From assembly GCF_003386205.1 (NCBI RefSeq), contig NZ_QRDY01000010.1, forward strand, positions 1 to 64,000: 64,000 bases of DNA, in the 5' to 3' direction. A program made the translations under genes and the position numbers. The notes below the pieces were generated by a model, which was not told the DNA's origin, did no database searches, and was given only the letters and a program-made list of their open reading frames with translations. This stretch comes from Cohnella lupini. Lineage in GTDB: Bacteria > Bacillota > Bacilli > Paenibacillales > Paenibacillaceae. Positions 20,141 to 29,688 of the stretch are shown piece by piece; the first letter of the stretch is position 1, and each line of letters starts with the position of its first letter.

Positions 20141-22066
20141 TTACTTGTCTGTGAATTGGAAGGAGTTAAATGCGTCCTGCACTTGTTTGTTAATTAATTC
20201 AGAAGCGCTAATAGTTGGAATAGCAGCTTGAACCGCAAAGATTTTTTCGTCTTTTTTGAAAATATAAGCTGTTACTGTCCCTGAATTCAATGCCAGCTCT
20301 GTACTGGATATCTCAAATTTCCGGGCGCTAACCCCCGCGAAATTAACCGCAGTATTGGAATCAATACGAAGTCCACCGTCTTCAAGTATTCCATCTTGAT
20401 ATGATTTCAAGAAAATATCGAGAGAGGATGCCAATCCGGTTGCTTCTATTATATTGATGTGTAGTTCCGTGCCATATCCTCGAAATACAAGATCATCACT
20501 GTCCATATCCATCACGCCTTTAGTCCAATACTTCGGAAGGGTGATACTGAATTTATTCTCCTTGCTCGTTTTTGTAATGACTTCCTTTATATCAATGTCA
20601 TACGGGTCCGGCACTTCGCCGAACGACTTTTCGATCAATGAAAAATCGATTTTCATCTCTTTTAGCATTAGATCGTATACAGGCATGATGTCGTCTTTGC
20701 TTTCCTGACCGAAGGTAAGATCTGCATAGTACTTATGGGTGCCATTGATGGCATAAATTTCATACTCGTTCAACCAGTTTTTTGTGTCGGTGGAATAGGA
20801 CAATTCCACTAAAATGGCAGGTACACCATTCCAGATGATTGAACTTTTCACTGGGGTTTTATGATATATGTCCTTCTTTATATCTTTGTATATCTGTAAT
20901 TTACGATCAACCCACTGGTCAAGTGTGTCGCCTTCTCTGACTGAACTCACCTCTAGAAGTAAGTATGAATCATCTGGCCCCACATAATACGGTTTAACCG
21001 ACTCCGTATCCCTTTCCCACTCTTTCGGCAGTTTGATACTTAAACCATATTCATCGTCCGTATAAGTAATCTTCCCATCTATGATCCGAGCCAAATCTTT
21101 CAGCGATTTATTGGACGCTTGAAACACAGGCTTAAAACTATCCAATAATGCCGTATTCGCGTTCAAGTCCGCCGCCGATTTCGCCTTTTTGCCGAAGATC
21201 AACGTGTAGAAATAGCCGTTTGCTTGAAACCCCCGATATTCGTAAAAGAATCCGTTTTCCTTCGTCACCATGCGCTCGATTTCCTCGCCGGATCGGGTAA
21301 TCGTCTTGACGTCGACGATTGTTTCTTCTTCGCCCATGTTGTACTCCAAGAAGTCTCTTTTATCTTGCTTATCCAAGGTCTCCTCGGATTCATCAATGGA
21401 TACCGCCATATAATAATCGCCTTTGACGTCGCTAAAGGAAATCCAATCCCCGTTCGACCACTGCTTGTCTTGGACGAGCCCCGTCGGATAATTCATGGAC
21501 CACTTGTAGTAGCTATCGCCGATCATCGACTTCCCGGAGTCCGAATCGATTCCCGAGTTCGAGTTGCCGGTTGCGCCGGAAGCAGCGGTACCCGTTAGGA
21601 TCAATTCCTTCGTTACCGCGTCTTTCGACAGCTTGACGCCGAGTGCTTTCGTTATAACCGCCAAAGGAATCATCGTAGTTCCTTGTTTGTTAACAGGCGC
21701 GACCGCCAATGTCGTCTTTTTGCCGTCGATAGTAGCAGATTTGCTACCGATCGTAAGCGTGATTACATGTTTAGGATAAGTCAAAGTAATGATTTTATTG
21801 TTCGTCAATTTCAAGCCTGCTCCGAAGCCTTTTTTGTTGGTAAACACGCTTAGAGGTACCATGACGTTTCCTGCGGATACATACGGAGCTTGAATTTTAA
21901 CCGCGACTCCGTCGATTTTCATTTGAGCGCTTCCGACTTTAAGTCGAACTTCGACCTTGCCGTCGCTCTCGGCCGCGGATACCGGCAGTGCGATCAGAAC
22001 GATCAAAACGGCGGCTAGCAGAATAGCCATAAGGCTCTTACTCTTGGAACGAACCATTGTAAACAT
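20141..22066 (-). CDS. Secreted protein with copper-amine-oxidase-type N-terminal (stalk) domain
   Basis: This 641-residue protein has a signal peptide (residues 1-31, ...LIALPVSAAE). Residues 35-155 form the stalk domain called 'copper amine oxidase N-terminal-like' (APYVSAGNVMVPLSVFTNKK, TMIPLAVITKALG), which is common on Paenibacillaceae surface proteins and does not imply amine oxidase activity. The rest (about 180-640) contains two or three related beta-rich repeats, each with a pattern like Y-S-I-P-x-W (NYPTGLV, SIKLPKEWER, SITLPKYWTKG), resembling PsbP/DcrB-type folds; I infer this only from pattern. It follows the HtrA-like gene by 39 bp and is probably co-transcribed. GAGGGGAG lies nine bases before the ATG. 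Confidence 0.8.
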   Translation of the reverse strand: MFTMVRSKSKSLMAILLAAVLIVLIALPVSAAESDGKVEVRLKVGSAQMKIDGVAVKIQAPYVSAGNVMVPLSVFTNKKGFGAGLKLTNNKIITLTYPKHVITLTIGSKSATIDGKKTTLAVAPVNKQGTTMIPLAVITKALGVKLSKDAVTKELILTGTAASGATGNSNSGIDSDSGKSMIGDSYYKWSMNYPTGLVQDKQWSNGDWISFSDVKGDYYMAVSIDESEETLDKQDKRDFLEYNMGEEETIVDVKTITRSGEEIERMVTKENGFFYEYRGFQANGYFYTLIFGKKAKSAADLNANTALLDSFKPVFQASNKSLKDLARIIDGKITYTDDEYGLSIKLPKEWERDTESVKPYYVGPDDSYLLLEVSSVREGDTLDQWVDRKLQIYKDIKKDIYHKTPVKSSIIWNGVPAILVELSYSTDTKNWLNEYEIYAINGTHKYYADLTFGQESKDDIMPVYDLMLKEMKIDFSLIEKSFGEVPDPYDIDIKEVITKTSKENKFSITLPKYWTKGVMDMDSDDLVFRGYGTELHINIIEATGLASSLDIFLKSYQDGILEDGGLRIDSNTAVNFAGVSARKFEISSTELALNSGTVTAYIFKKDEKIFAVQAAIPTISASELINKQVQDAFNSFQFTDK

Positions 22067-22105
22067 GAATTTGTACTCCCCTCGGGTATGCGATCTAACT
22101 TACCG

Positions 22106-23239
22106 TTAATTCTTTATGCTTTCGGACAATACGAGCTTCTTGGTCACCAAGTCGCCGTCGGACAGCAAAGTCACGCTAATCGTTTGCCCCGGCAGGAACG
22201 CTTTAAGCAACTCGTTGAGCTCCACTAGGGAAGAAACCTGCTTGCCATTTACCGAATAAAGTTGATCCCCGACCTGCACCCCCGCTTTATCAGCATTTCC
22301 AGGAGTGACAGCGATGACGGTCATCGGCTCTTCCGTTGGCAGACCTACGACGGCCGACCAGCTTTCTTCGAGTTCCAAGCCGAGCGAAGGACGTTTAACT
22401 TGACCGTATTTGTAAAAATGATTAAGCACGTACTGAACGGTATCGGCGGGAATCGCGAAGCCCATGCTGTCTATATCGACATCTACGAATTTCATCGAGT
22501 TAATGCCCACGACCTCTCCCTTCATGTTAACGAGCGGCCCGCCGCTGTTTCCCGGATTTATCGCCGCATCCGTCTGCAGCAAGTTGTAATCTGAAGATAC
22601 CGATCGATTCATCCCGCTGATCACGCCCACCGTAGCCGTATTTCGGAGGGAAAAGGAAACAGGCGTGCCTATCGCGATGACCGACTCGCCAACCTGTACC
22701 TTTAGCGGAGAGGGCGCCAACGCCGCGACTTTCAATTTCGCCGCATTAATTTTGACTAACGCGAGATCGCTCGTTACGTCGATTTGCTTGCGAGTGCCCG
22801 CGTATTCTTTACCATCCGCCGTCACGACGACGATTCGTTCCATATCCTTGACCACATGCGCGTTCGTAACGATCCAACCGTCGCTTTTCACGATGACCCC
22901 CGTGCCGTGAGCCAAGGAAAACCGATTGCTTGAATTCTCGTCCGCGGGTTTTCCGATTATGGCTACTACCGACGGAGATACTTTCTTAATGACTTCAGGA
23001 ATGAGAGATTCGGATGCATATATATACTTCTTAGTAGAAGAGTTATAAGATCCCGTACCTCCGACCTCCGACACGAGAGCTGAAGCTTTCACGTATACTT
23101 CTCCGTTAATGACCTTGGCATCTAATGCCACGCCGCTACCGCTTCCGTTAGCGACCGATGAACCAGCTAGACCCGCAACCGCCATAAGCGCGGAGAGGAT
23201 AATTACTAGCCCGATGTTACGCCGTCTTTTTAAATGCAA
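22106..23239 (-). CDS. HtrA/DegP-type S1C serine protease with stalk-domain remnant and PDZ domain
   Basis: The 377-residue protein has a signal-anchor (residues 8-30). A short stretch (VINGEVYVKASALVSEVGG) resembles the second half of a copper-amine-oxidase-like stalk domain. A trypsin-like protease domain follows with the triad His in TNAHVV, Asp in TSDLALVKI and Ser in NPGNSGGPL. The C-terminal PDZ domain spans about 285-370 (AGVQVGDQLYSVNGKQ). It should act in envelope protein quality control outside the membrane. The start is TTG at 23239 with GGAGG about nine bases upstream. It is the first gene of a pair with the following stalk-domain protein. Confidence 0.88.
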   Translation of the reverse strand: MHLKRRRNIGLVIILSALMAVAGLAGSSVANGSGSGVALDAKVINGEVYVKASALVSEVGGTGSYNSSTKKYIYASESLIPEVIKKVSPSVVAIIGKPADENSSNRFSLAHGTGVIVKSDGWIVTNAHVVKDMERIVVVTADGKEYAGTRKQIDVTSDLALVKINAAKLKVAALAPSPLKVQVGESVIAIGTPVSFSLRNTATVGVISGMNRSVSSDYNLLQTDAAINPGNSGGPLVNMKGEVVGINSMKFVDVDIDSMGFAIPADTVQYVLNHFYKYGQVKRPSLGLELEESWSAVVGLPTEEPMTVIAVTPGNADKAGVQVGDQLYSVNGKQVSSLVELNELLKAFLPGQTISVTLLSDGDLVTKKLVLSESIKN

Positions 23240-23341
23240 TAACTCCGCCTCCAGATAATTCTATTAAACAGATTTACTCTATCACAAAGACCGTTTCCTG
23301 AGAATAAATAAACGAGGAGATTTTTTCCTTTTTACCAAAAT

Positions 23342-23374
23342 AAAAAACGAGCCGGAGGATTATTCCCCGACTCG
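23342..23374 (-). terminator. Intrinsic terminator of the 71-residue membrane protein gene
   Basis: On the minus strand, CGAGTCGGGG pairs imperfectly with TCCGGCTCG and is followed by TTTTTTA. Confidence 0.75.
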
Positions 23375-23402
23375 CTTAACGTATTACTCTAATTCGTTGG
23401 TC

Positions 23403-23618
23403 TTACCAAACCCAGCCGCTTACCATCTTATAGTCAGCTACTAAGAATACCAGAAGCGCTACAGTGGAAAATCCGATGGCGAGCACGTTTTTTCGAGGCC
23501 TCTGCATCAAAAGACGCAATAGCCCTACGGCAATCAGAATCGTAAAAATAACCATAAAGATATCGAAGTGCTCGTATGTACTTACCGCAGCATCCGATGC
23601 CGTTTCAACGAGAAACAT
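23403..23618 (-). CDS. Small two-helix membrane protein (DUF2759-like)
   Basis: The 71-residue protein has two membrane helices (about 20-38 and 46-64) separated by a short basic loop (MQRPRKN). Size and pattern resemble the small DUF2759 proteins of Bacillales, whose function is unknown; the assignment is tentative. GGAGG lies seven to eight bases before the ATG at 23618, and a terminator follows the stop. The upstream 335 bp (23619-23953) shows no other gene. Confidence 0.6.
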   Translation of the reverse strand: MFLVETASDAAVSTYEHFDIFMVIFTILIAVGLLRLLMQRPRKNVLAIGFSTVALLVFLVADYKMVSGWVW

Positions 23619-23953
23619 ATAGGGGGACCTCCTTTATTTGACCTAATGAACCCATCTTCATCTATGTTAGCTTCTGGACGCCCGGCTTGCAAGTCCGAAG
23701 TGAAGGACGTAACAACTTTGTCACACATTACTAGTAAGAAAGGATTACGATTAGTATCAGTAATTGTTTGGAATCGTATTCTGCCTCCCGCTTACCTCGG
23801 AAATATAAAATGTCCATTTCCACCACCATTTATAACAGTGCGATAGTCAGACGAATAATTCCAGACTTTGGGGATCTATTTTCTGCGATGTCGATGTGTT
23901 AACTTTGGAGGATTTTCTCATACTAATGAATATAAACTTACGGAGGTCTTGCC

Positions 23954-24103
23954 ATGTATGAAGAAATGTACTCTCTTGCCTTATTGAAGCCTGAAGAAGT
24001 CGAAGAAATCAGGGAAATGGAGCAACGATTGTCCGAGAAGATCGGACAACCCATCAGCTTGATCGCTTATCGAACCGATATCGCAAGCGGTAAACCGGGC
24101 TGA
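23954..24103 (+). CDS. 49-residue small protein, unknown function
   Basis: A short open frame runs from ATG 23954 to TGA 24101-24103. GGAGG at 23942-23946 lies seven bases before the ATG, an optimal site. The product is highly charged and should be mostly helical (residues 13-32 rich in Glu, with KPEEVEEIREMEQRLSEKI), with no Cys and no membrane segment. The excellent ribosome-binding site and codon use support expression, but I recognise no family. It lies 87 bp upstream of the next plus-strand gene and could be co-transcribed with it. Confidence 0.5.
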   Translation: MYEEMYSLALLKPEEVEEIREMEQRLSEKIGQPISLIAYRTDIASGKPG

Positions 24104-24190
24104 CACTGTTCTTAAATGTGTAATCCAAAGAATGGAAAAAAGTTTTTCGTCCATACTAGAGGGGAATCCATCAACCGGGAGGAACTCTAA

Positions 24191-24727
24191 ATGATTAACA
24201 GAATCGTTACCATCCTTACGCTTGTTTTGTTGACGATATCGGCTCCACTGCTACTTGCCGCCACTCCGGGACAAGAACACCATCACCCCGAGCAAAAGGC
24301 ACCTATAGACTGGAGCGCATATCCCGCCGACGTCCAAGCGCTTAAAGCCCAACTGGACCAAATTCGAATCGAACAGAAGGGTCTCTTCAGACAGATGAGA
24401 TCGCAGAACGACCAAATAAAGCGAGCACGGGAATCACTGACGCCGGAACAGCGGAATTCGCTGAAAAAACCCGCGAAACAACTTATCCAACAGATGATCT
24501 CTTCACGCGATGCCATTCGCTCCCTGCGCGATAAAAAGCATGAGTCGTGGGATAAATTCCAAGAACATGCTGCGAGTAAGCAATGGGATCCCGCCAAAAA
24601 CGATCTTCGGTCCATCATCGAACAGAAGAAACAAATCGTCGAGAAGCAGCAAGGGATACTGAAGCTGCAGAAACAACTGCTCACGATTATTAACCCTTCT
24701 TCCCAATCGCATGTTCATAGCGATTGA
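24191..24727 (+). CDS. Secreted helical protein (Spy/CpxP-like in appearance)
   Basis: The 178-residue protein has a signal peptide cleaved near LLLAATPG, a short His-rich segment (QEHHHPEQ) and then a long, mostly alpha-helical region rich in Gln, Lys and Arg with LTPEQRNSLKKP, which recalls the LTxxQ repeats of Spy/CpxP periplasmic chaperones. That resemblance is weak and the function is not known. The C-terminus is again His-containing (SQSHVHSD), so metal binding is possible. GGGAGG lies seven bases before the ATG, and a strong terminator follows. Confidence 0.6.
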   Translation: MINRIVTILTLVLLTISAPLLLAATPGQEHHHPEQKAPIDWSAYPADVQALKAQLDQIRIEQKGLFRQMRSQNDQIKRARESLTPEQRNSLKKPAKQLIQQMISSRDAIRSLRDKKHESWDKFQEHAASKQWDPAKNDLRSIIEQKKQIVEKQQGILKLQKQLLTIINPSSQSHVHSD

Positions 24728-24742
24728 TTGACGAAGATGATC

Positions 24743-24788
24743 AAAAAAGACGAGCCCCCTTCGTTAGCGAAGGCGGGGCTCGTCTTTA
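24743..24788. terminator. Bidirectional terminator between the secreted-protein gene and uvrA
   Basis: AAGACGAGCCCC pairs with GGGGCTCGTCTT, with an inner CTTCG/CGAAG stem. It is flanked by an A-run on the left and T-rich sequence on the right, so it serves both converging genes. Confidence 0.9.
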
Positions 24789-24810
24789 TTCATATTCGGT
24801 AGAAAAGTAA

Positions 24811-27669
24811 TTACACTTGGGCTAAAGCAGCTTCCGTCCGCGCGCGATCCCTTACGAGAACCGGAGCCAGATACTTGCCCGTATAGGAGCCCTTAACCTT
24901 GGATACTTCCTCGGGAGTACCGGTGGCCACGATCGTGCCGCCTCCGTTGCCCCCCTCCGGTCCAAGATCGACTAAATAATCCGCCGTCTTGATAACATCC
25001 AGATTATGCTCGATAACCAACACGCTTTCTCCGGAATCGACGAGCCGATGGAGAACTTGCAGCAGACGGTCTATGTCGTCTACGTGAAGACCGGTCGTCG
25101 GCTCATCGAGAATATAAAGCATCTTCCCCGTGCTGCGACGATATAATTCCGCCGCGAGCTTAACGCGTTGGGCTTCTCCCCCCGATAACGTCGTAGCCGG
25201 CTGTCCAAGATCCATGTAGCCAAGCCCAACGTCCATGAGCGTCTGCAACTTGCGATGGATACGCGGAATGTTAATAAAGAATTCCGTAGCATCCTCGATC
25301 GTCATGGCCAACACTTCCGCAATGCTCTTGCCTTTGTACTTCACTTCCAGCGTCTCGCGATTGTACCGTTTGCCTTTGCAAATCTCGCATGGCACATAAA
25401 CGTCCGGCAAGAAATGCATCTCGATCTTGATGATGCCGTCGCCTTTGCAAGCTTCGCATCGTCCGCCCTTTACGTTAAAGCTGAATCGGCCCTTCTTGTA
25501 ACCTCGAACCTTGGATTCATTAGTTAGAGCATATACGTCGCGAATATCGTCGAACACGCCCGTGTAAGTGGCCGGGTTGGATCGCGGCGTCCGTCCGATC
25601 GGAGACTGATCGATGTCGATGACCTTCTCCAAGTGCTCGAGCCCGTTGATTTCCTTGTAGGAGCCCGGACGAGTTTTCGCTTTGTTCAGATCCCGCGCCA
25701 ACGTCTTGTACAAGATCTCGTTGACTAGCGTCGACTTGCCCGAACCGGATACGCCCGTTACGGCCGTAAACACGCCTAAAGGAAACTTGGCGCTCAGGTT
25801 CCTAAGGTTGTTTTCCTTAGCTCCCTTGATCTCGATCCATCTACCATCCGGCTTCCTGCGTTCTTGAGGAATGGGAATAAACTTGCGTCCGCTTAGATAA
25901 GCTCCCGTCAGGGATTTCTCGTTCGCCATCACTTCCGCGGGAGTCCCCTCCGCGATGACAGTCCCGCCATGTATTCCCGCACCTGGACCGATATCGATAA
26001 TCCAATCCGCGGCCATCATCGTATCTTCGTCGTGCTCTACGACGATGAGCGTATTCCCGAGATCGCGCATATGGTTCAACGTCTGAATGAGCCGATCGTT
26101 ATCTCGTTGATGCAACCCGATACTTGGCTCATCCAGAATGTAGAGCACGCCCATCAGACTTGACCCGATCTGCGTCGCGAGCCTGATCCGTTGCGCTTCT
26201 CCGCCGGAAAGCGTGCCAGCCGCGCGTGATAAGGACAAGTAATCCAATCCCACGTTCACCAGGAAGCCCAGACGATTATTGATCTCCTTCAAGATCAGAT
26301 TGGCGATCGCCTGCTCCTTCTCGGTTAAAGCCAATCCGGTGAAAAATCTCTGAGCATCGCCGATGGACAGCGACGTCACGTAAGCTATGTTCTCCTTGCC
26401 GATCGTGACGGCAAGCGATTCCTTCTTCAGTCGTTGGCCTTTGCATTTGCCGCACGGCTTCGCGCTCATGTAAACTTCAATGAACTCGCGGATGCCTTCG
26501 GATCCCGTCTCCCGGTAGCGTCGTTCCAAATTGTGAACGACCCCTTCGAACGGAACTAACGCATCCCGCGTATGGCCGAATTCGTTCTCGTAACGGAAGC
26601 GGATTTTCTCTCCGCCAGTCCCGTAAAGGATAATTTGCATTTGCTTATCGTCCAATTGCTCTACGGGTACGTCCGTACGAATACCATAATGAGTGCAAAC
26701 CGCGTTCAGGAATTGAGGATAGTAATTAGACGTGCTACCTGCCCAAGCCTCGAACGCTCCTTCTTCTATGCTCTTGTCGCGATCCGGAATAAGCAGATCC
26801 GGGTCGACGACCATCTTCACCCCTAAACCGTCGCATTCCGGACAAGCACCGTACGGGGAATTGAAAGAAAACATGCGCGGCGCAAGCTCGTCGATGGAGA
26901 AACCGCACTCCGGACACGCGAGATTGGAATTGAACATGAGTTCTTCTTTATCTATGATATCGACGATAATTTGCCCGCCCGACAGCTTTAATCCGGTCTC
27001 CAAAGAATCCGCGAGCCTCGAGGCCACGTCTTCTTTAACTACGATTCGGTCGACGACGACTTCTATCGAATGTTTCTTGTTCTTCTCCAGATCGATCTTC
27101 TCTGACAAATCCCGAAGCTCTCCGTTGACGCGCACTCGAACGAAGCCTTGCTTCTGAATATCCGTTAGAAGCTTAGAATGTTCGCCTTTGCGGCCGGATA
27201 CGACGGGAGCCAAGATCTGTAGACGGGTCCTCTCCGGATATTCCATGATCCGGTCGACCATCTGTTCCACGGTCTGCGACGTAATCTCAAGTCCATGATC
27301 CGGACAATGAGGCTTGCCAACGCGAGCGAACATCAGGCGAAGATAGTCGTAGATTTCGGTAACCGTACCGACCGTCGAACGGGGATTGCGGCTTGTCGTC
27401 TTCTGGTCGATCGATATCGCCGGCGATAGACCTTCTATCGAATCTACATCCGGTTTGTCCATCTGTCCGAGAAATTGCCTTGCGTACGCGGATAAGGACT
27501 CCACGTAACGGCGTTGTCCCTCGGCGTAGATCGTGTCGAACGCTAGCGACGACTTACCCGAACCGGATAGCCCCGTCAATACGACGAACTTATCGCGAGG
27601 AATCGTCACGTCGATATTTTTCAAATTATGGGCACGCGCGCCCTTGATGATTATCTTCTCGTTAGCCAA
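24811..27669 (-). CDS. uvrA: Excinuclease ABC subunit UvrA
   Basis: UvrA is the damage-sensing ABC ATPase of nucleotide excision repair and loads UvrB. The 952 residues from a TTG start at 27669 ([17 protein letters not shown]) match the usual length. The frame is open further upstream but crosses the promoter and operator, so earlier starts are rejected. Both ABC modules are intact: Walker [10 protein letters not shown] (about 33-41) and GVSGSGKST, signatures LSGGEAQRI and LSGGEAQRV. Zinc-finger Cys pairs are present ([10 protein letters not shown]...CPECDG and CEACKGDG...CEICKGKR). It has its own SOS-type promoter. Confidence 0.97.
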   Translation of the reverse strand: MANEKIIIKGARAHNLKNIDVTIPRDKFVVLTGLSGSGKSSLAFDTIYAEGQRRYVESLSAYARQFLGQMDKPDVDSIEGLSPAISIDQKTTSRNPRSTVGTVTEIYDYLRLMFARVGKPHCPDHGLEITSQTVEQMVDRIMEYPERTRLQILAPVVSGRKGEHSKLLTDIQKQGFVRVRVNGELRDLSEKIDLEKNKKHSIEVVVDRIVVKEDVASRLADSLETGLKLSGGQIIVDIIDKEELMFNSNLACPECGFSIDELAPRMFSFNSPYGACPECDGLGVKMVVDPDLLIPDRDKSIEEGAFEAWAGSTSNYYPQFLNAVCTHYGIRTDVPVEQLDDKQMQIILYGTGGEKIRFRYENEFGHTRDALVPFEGVVHNLERRYRETGSEGIREFIEVYMSAKPCGKCKGQRLKKESLAVTIGKENIAYVTSLSIGDAQRFFTGLALTEKEQAIANLILKEINNRLGFLVNVGLDYLSLSRAAGTLSGGEAQRIRLATQIGSSLMGVLYILDEPSIGLHQRDNDRLIQTLNHMRDLGNTLIVVEHDEDTMMAADWIIDIGPGAGIHGGTVIAEGTPAEVMANEKSLTGAYLSGRKFIPIPQERRKPDGRWIEIKGAKENNLRNLSAKFPLGVFTAVTGVSGSGKSTLVNEILYKTLARDLNKAKTRPGSYKEINGLEHLEKVIDIDQSPIGRTPRSNPATYTGVFDDIRDVYALTNESKVRGYKKGRFSFNVKGGRCEACKGDGIIKIEMHFLPDVYVPCEICKGKRYNRETLEVKYKGKSIAEVLAMTIEDATEFFINIPRIHRKLQTLMDVGLGYMDLGQPATTLSGGEAQRVKLAAELYRRSTGKMLYILDEPTTGLHVDDIDRLLQVLHRLVDSGESVLVIEHNLDVIKTADYLVDLGPEGGNGGGTIVATGTPEEVSKVKGSYTGKYLAPVLVRDRARTEAALAQV

Positions 27670-27742
27670 AACGAAAAAGCCCCTTTCGCGACAGCACGGG
27701 GGCCTCAGAAAATGCATGCCGGCCGCAGTCGCACACGAATAG

Positions 27743-27754
27743 GAATGTGTGTTC
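27743..27754 (-). promoter_or_regulatory. SOS (LexA/DinR) operator of uvrA
   Basis: On the minus strand, GGGAACACACATTC lies seven bases after the -10 box. It matches the Gram-positive SOS box (GAAC-N4-GTTC core) with one mismatch in the second half-site. The same 14-base sequence occurs upstream of uvrB. The position would block promoter clearance when LexA is bound. Confidence 0.8.
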
Positions 27755-27760
27755 CCGTTC

Positions 27761-27789
27761 ATTATACAGAACTGCGGCTGGTCATGCAA
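27761..27789 (-). promoter_or_regulatory. Sigma-A promoter of uvrA
   Basis: On the minus strand: TTGCAT at 27784-27789, a 17-nt spacer, and a consensus TATAAT at 27761-27766. Confidence 0.85.
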
Positions 27790-27846
27790 ATGATTTGTAA
27801 CCATTTCAAATGATTGGCATTCTTAGAAACTCTACTCCGCTAGAAG

Positions 27847-28830
27847 TTATAGCAATTCCTTGCGGAGCTGCTCGGGAGATTTCGGCGACAACAGTCCGTA
27901 CGGCACGTCGAAAACGGTTTTGGCTCCGGTTTGACCTGCTTGAGCCATCCGATACGCGGCGCGAGCGTAAGCTACGAGTACGCTAGCCGTGAATTCGGGG
28001 TTGCTGTCCAGCTTGAGCCCGAACTCGATCAATTGCGTGTTGCCATTGCCTTGTCCGGTTTGACCGCTGCGGATAACGTTGCCTCCGTGAGGCATCTTGG
28101 CATGCTCCGCTTGAAGCGTTGCCTCGGCGACGAAGTGAACGACCGTCTCGTAATCCGCGAAATAATTCGGCATGCTCTTGATTTCGTTCGCCACGGCTTC
28201 GGGATTCGCGCCATCCTTCAATACGACGAAACATTCCCGAAGGTGTTTTTCCCGCGTCGTGAGGACGGGGTTCGAACCGCTGCGCACCCTCTCGACAGCC
28301 TCTTCCCGCGGGATCGTATATTGAATTCCGTTACTGACGCCTTCGACCCTGCGTATCGCGTCGGAATGGCCTTGGCTTACGCCTTTGCCCCAGAAGGTGT
28401 ACTCCTTGCCGTCCGGAAGTACGGCTTCCGCAAGCAAGCGGTTCAAGGAGAACAATCCGGGATCCCACCCCGTCGAGATCACGCTGACATTGCCGTTCGA
28501 TACGGCCGCGTCGTTTACTTTATCGTAATACTCCGGAATGAGCGCGTGCGTATCGAAGCTGTCCACGGTGTGAAAATGTTTAGCCAGCGACGGACCTTGC
28601 TCGGGCAAGTCCTTGGCCGAGCCGCCGCACAGAATCATAACGTCGATTTTGCCCTTGTATTGTTCAATATCGGAGATCGATACCATCGGAGTACCGGATT
28701 CGATCGACCCCGGATTCCGGCGCGTAAAGATCGCTTCCAGCCTGAGATCGGAATTTTGGCGAATCGCCGCTTCTACTCCCCGGCCCAAATTTCCGTACCC
28801 TACGATTCCGATAGAAATGATTCTGCTCAC
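27847..28830 (-). CDS. ddh: meso-diaminopimelate D-dehydrogenase
   Basis: Ddh makes meso-diaminopimelate from tetrahydrodipicolinate in one NADPH-dependent step, giving a shortcut to lysine and peptidoglycan precursor. The 327-residue protein has an N-terminal Rossmann motif (IGIVGYGNLGRGVEAAI), the family stretches CGGSAKDLPEQGP, STGWDPGLFSLNRLL and WGKGVSQGHSDAIRRV, and MPHGGNVIRSG near the C-terminus. The start is a GTG at 28830 with GGGAGG eight bases upstream; an in-frame ATG at 28881 lacks a site. It lies between uvrA and uvrB, an unusual place. No clear terminator separates it from the uvrA promoter region. Confidence 0.93.
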   Translation of the reverse strand: MSRIISIGIVGYGNLGRGVEAAIRQNSDLRLEAIFTRRNPGSIESGTPMVSISDIEQYKGKIDVMILCGGSAKDLPEQGPSLAKHFHTVDSFDTHALIPEYYDKVNDAAVSNGNVSVISTGWDPGLFSLNRLLAEAVLPDGKEYTFWGKGVSQGHSDAIRRVEGVSNGIQYTIPREEAVERVRSGSNPVLTTREKHLRECFVVLKDGANPEAVANEIKSMPNYFADYETVVHFVAEATLQAEHAKMPHGGNVIRSGQTGQGNGNTQLIEFGLKLDSNPEFTASVLVAYARAAYRMAQAGQTGAKTVFDVPYGLLSPKSPEQLRKELL

Positions 28831-28881
28831 AGTTATTTCCTCCCGAAGTTGTTTAGTTGTAATGAAGGATCGCTTCGGCAC

Positions 28882-29596
28882 ATTACGACCGATAGACTTG
28901 TACTAGCCATGCTTTTTACGACTATTGCGAAAGACACTTCACCCATTTTACATCAATCGCGAGACACGAAACAGCATATTTCATGAAAATACTACAAAAA
29001 ATTATATGATTTATCCATTTTAATTAGATAAATAATACAAAACGATTTAGATAAGGATCGTTTATGTTTAACAAGGCATGACGTAGAGCCGCACCTTTTC
29101 GACCAAGTAAAAACCGCTTCGCCGTCCAATACTTCGAGATTAAAGCATGCTCTGCTGTATGACTTGATCAAAAGTAGAATGGTAATCATCGCTATTGGAG
29201 TTATCAAGCGCATTTGCAATCAAAGTAGGATGAAGAACATCACTATTGATCGAATTTATGAAAGGAATAGGTCAAATGGAGACCAATAGGAATAAAAAAC
29301 ATCTTTATCCGGCTTAATTTTTGAACGAGCATCAAAAATACATTGAAAAGCATCGTATTTGATAGGATGACTCACTCCCCCTCTCACACCCCAGCTGACT
29401 TCCTACTACCTACCTAAGTATTAACTTCTGATCACAACAGTTAAATGGTCTCGCCGTCTTTGACGACGGTAAGCGGCATGTAAGTCTGATATGTGAAGTA
29501 AAAATGACTTCGTCGTCCTTTAAGGACAGAGAATGTCAATTTATCGTGGACGATCCAGGACAAGTATAGAAATTTTATACTTTCTGAATCGCGTAC
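28882..29596. other. Gene-poor, AT-rich stretch between ddh and uvrB
   Basis: About 700 bp with no convincing gene. Short minus-strand frames of 65-75 codons exist (29441-29638 and 28992-29219) but lack good ribosome-binding sites and recognisable motifs. Two places share a similar string, AAGTAAAAA followed by CTTCGCCGTCC or CTTCGTCGTCC (near 29105 and 29495), which hints at degenerate repeated or formerly mobile DNA. Confidence 0.4.
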
Positions 29597-29632
29597 AAAA
29601 AAGAGACGGCGAAACTTCTCGTCGTCTCTCTT
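29597..29632 (-). terminator. Intrinsic terminator of uvrB
   Basis: On the minus strand, GAGACGACGAG pairs imperfectly with TTCGCCGTCTC around a short loop and is followed by TTTTTTG. Confidence 0.8.
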
Positions 29633-29636
29633 CTCC

Positions 29637-29688
29637 ACAAACGCGCCTTACAAACTCGCCTTACAAACGCGCCTTACAAGCTCGCCTT
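29637..29688. repeat. Four tandem 13-bp repeats across the uvrB stop codon
   Basis: The unit ACAAACGCGCCTT/ACAAACTCGCCTT occurs four times in a row. The copy at 29676-29688 codes for the last residues of UvrB and supplies its stop; three further copies follow outside the gene. Confidence 0.85.

Noticed and set aside
27670..27804. N-terminal extension of UvrA
   Set aside because: It crosses the promoter and SOS operator and has no family similarity.
27931..28986. 351-codon plus-strand frame opposite ddh
   Set aside because: Antisense shadow; ddh on the other strand is fully recognisable.
28992..29638. Two short minus-strand frames as genes in the uvrB-ddh gap
   Set aside because: No good ribosome-binding sites and no motifs; more likely chance frames in AT-rich DNA.
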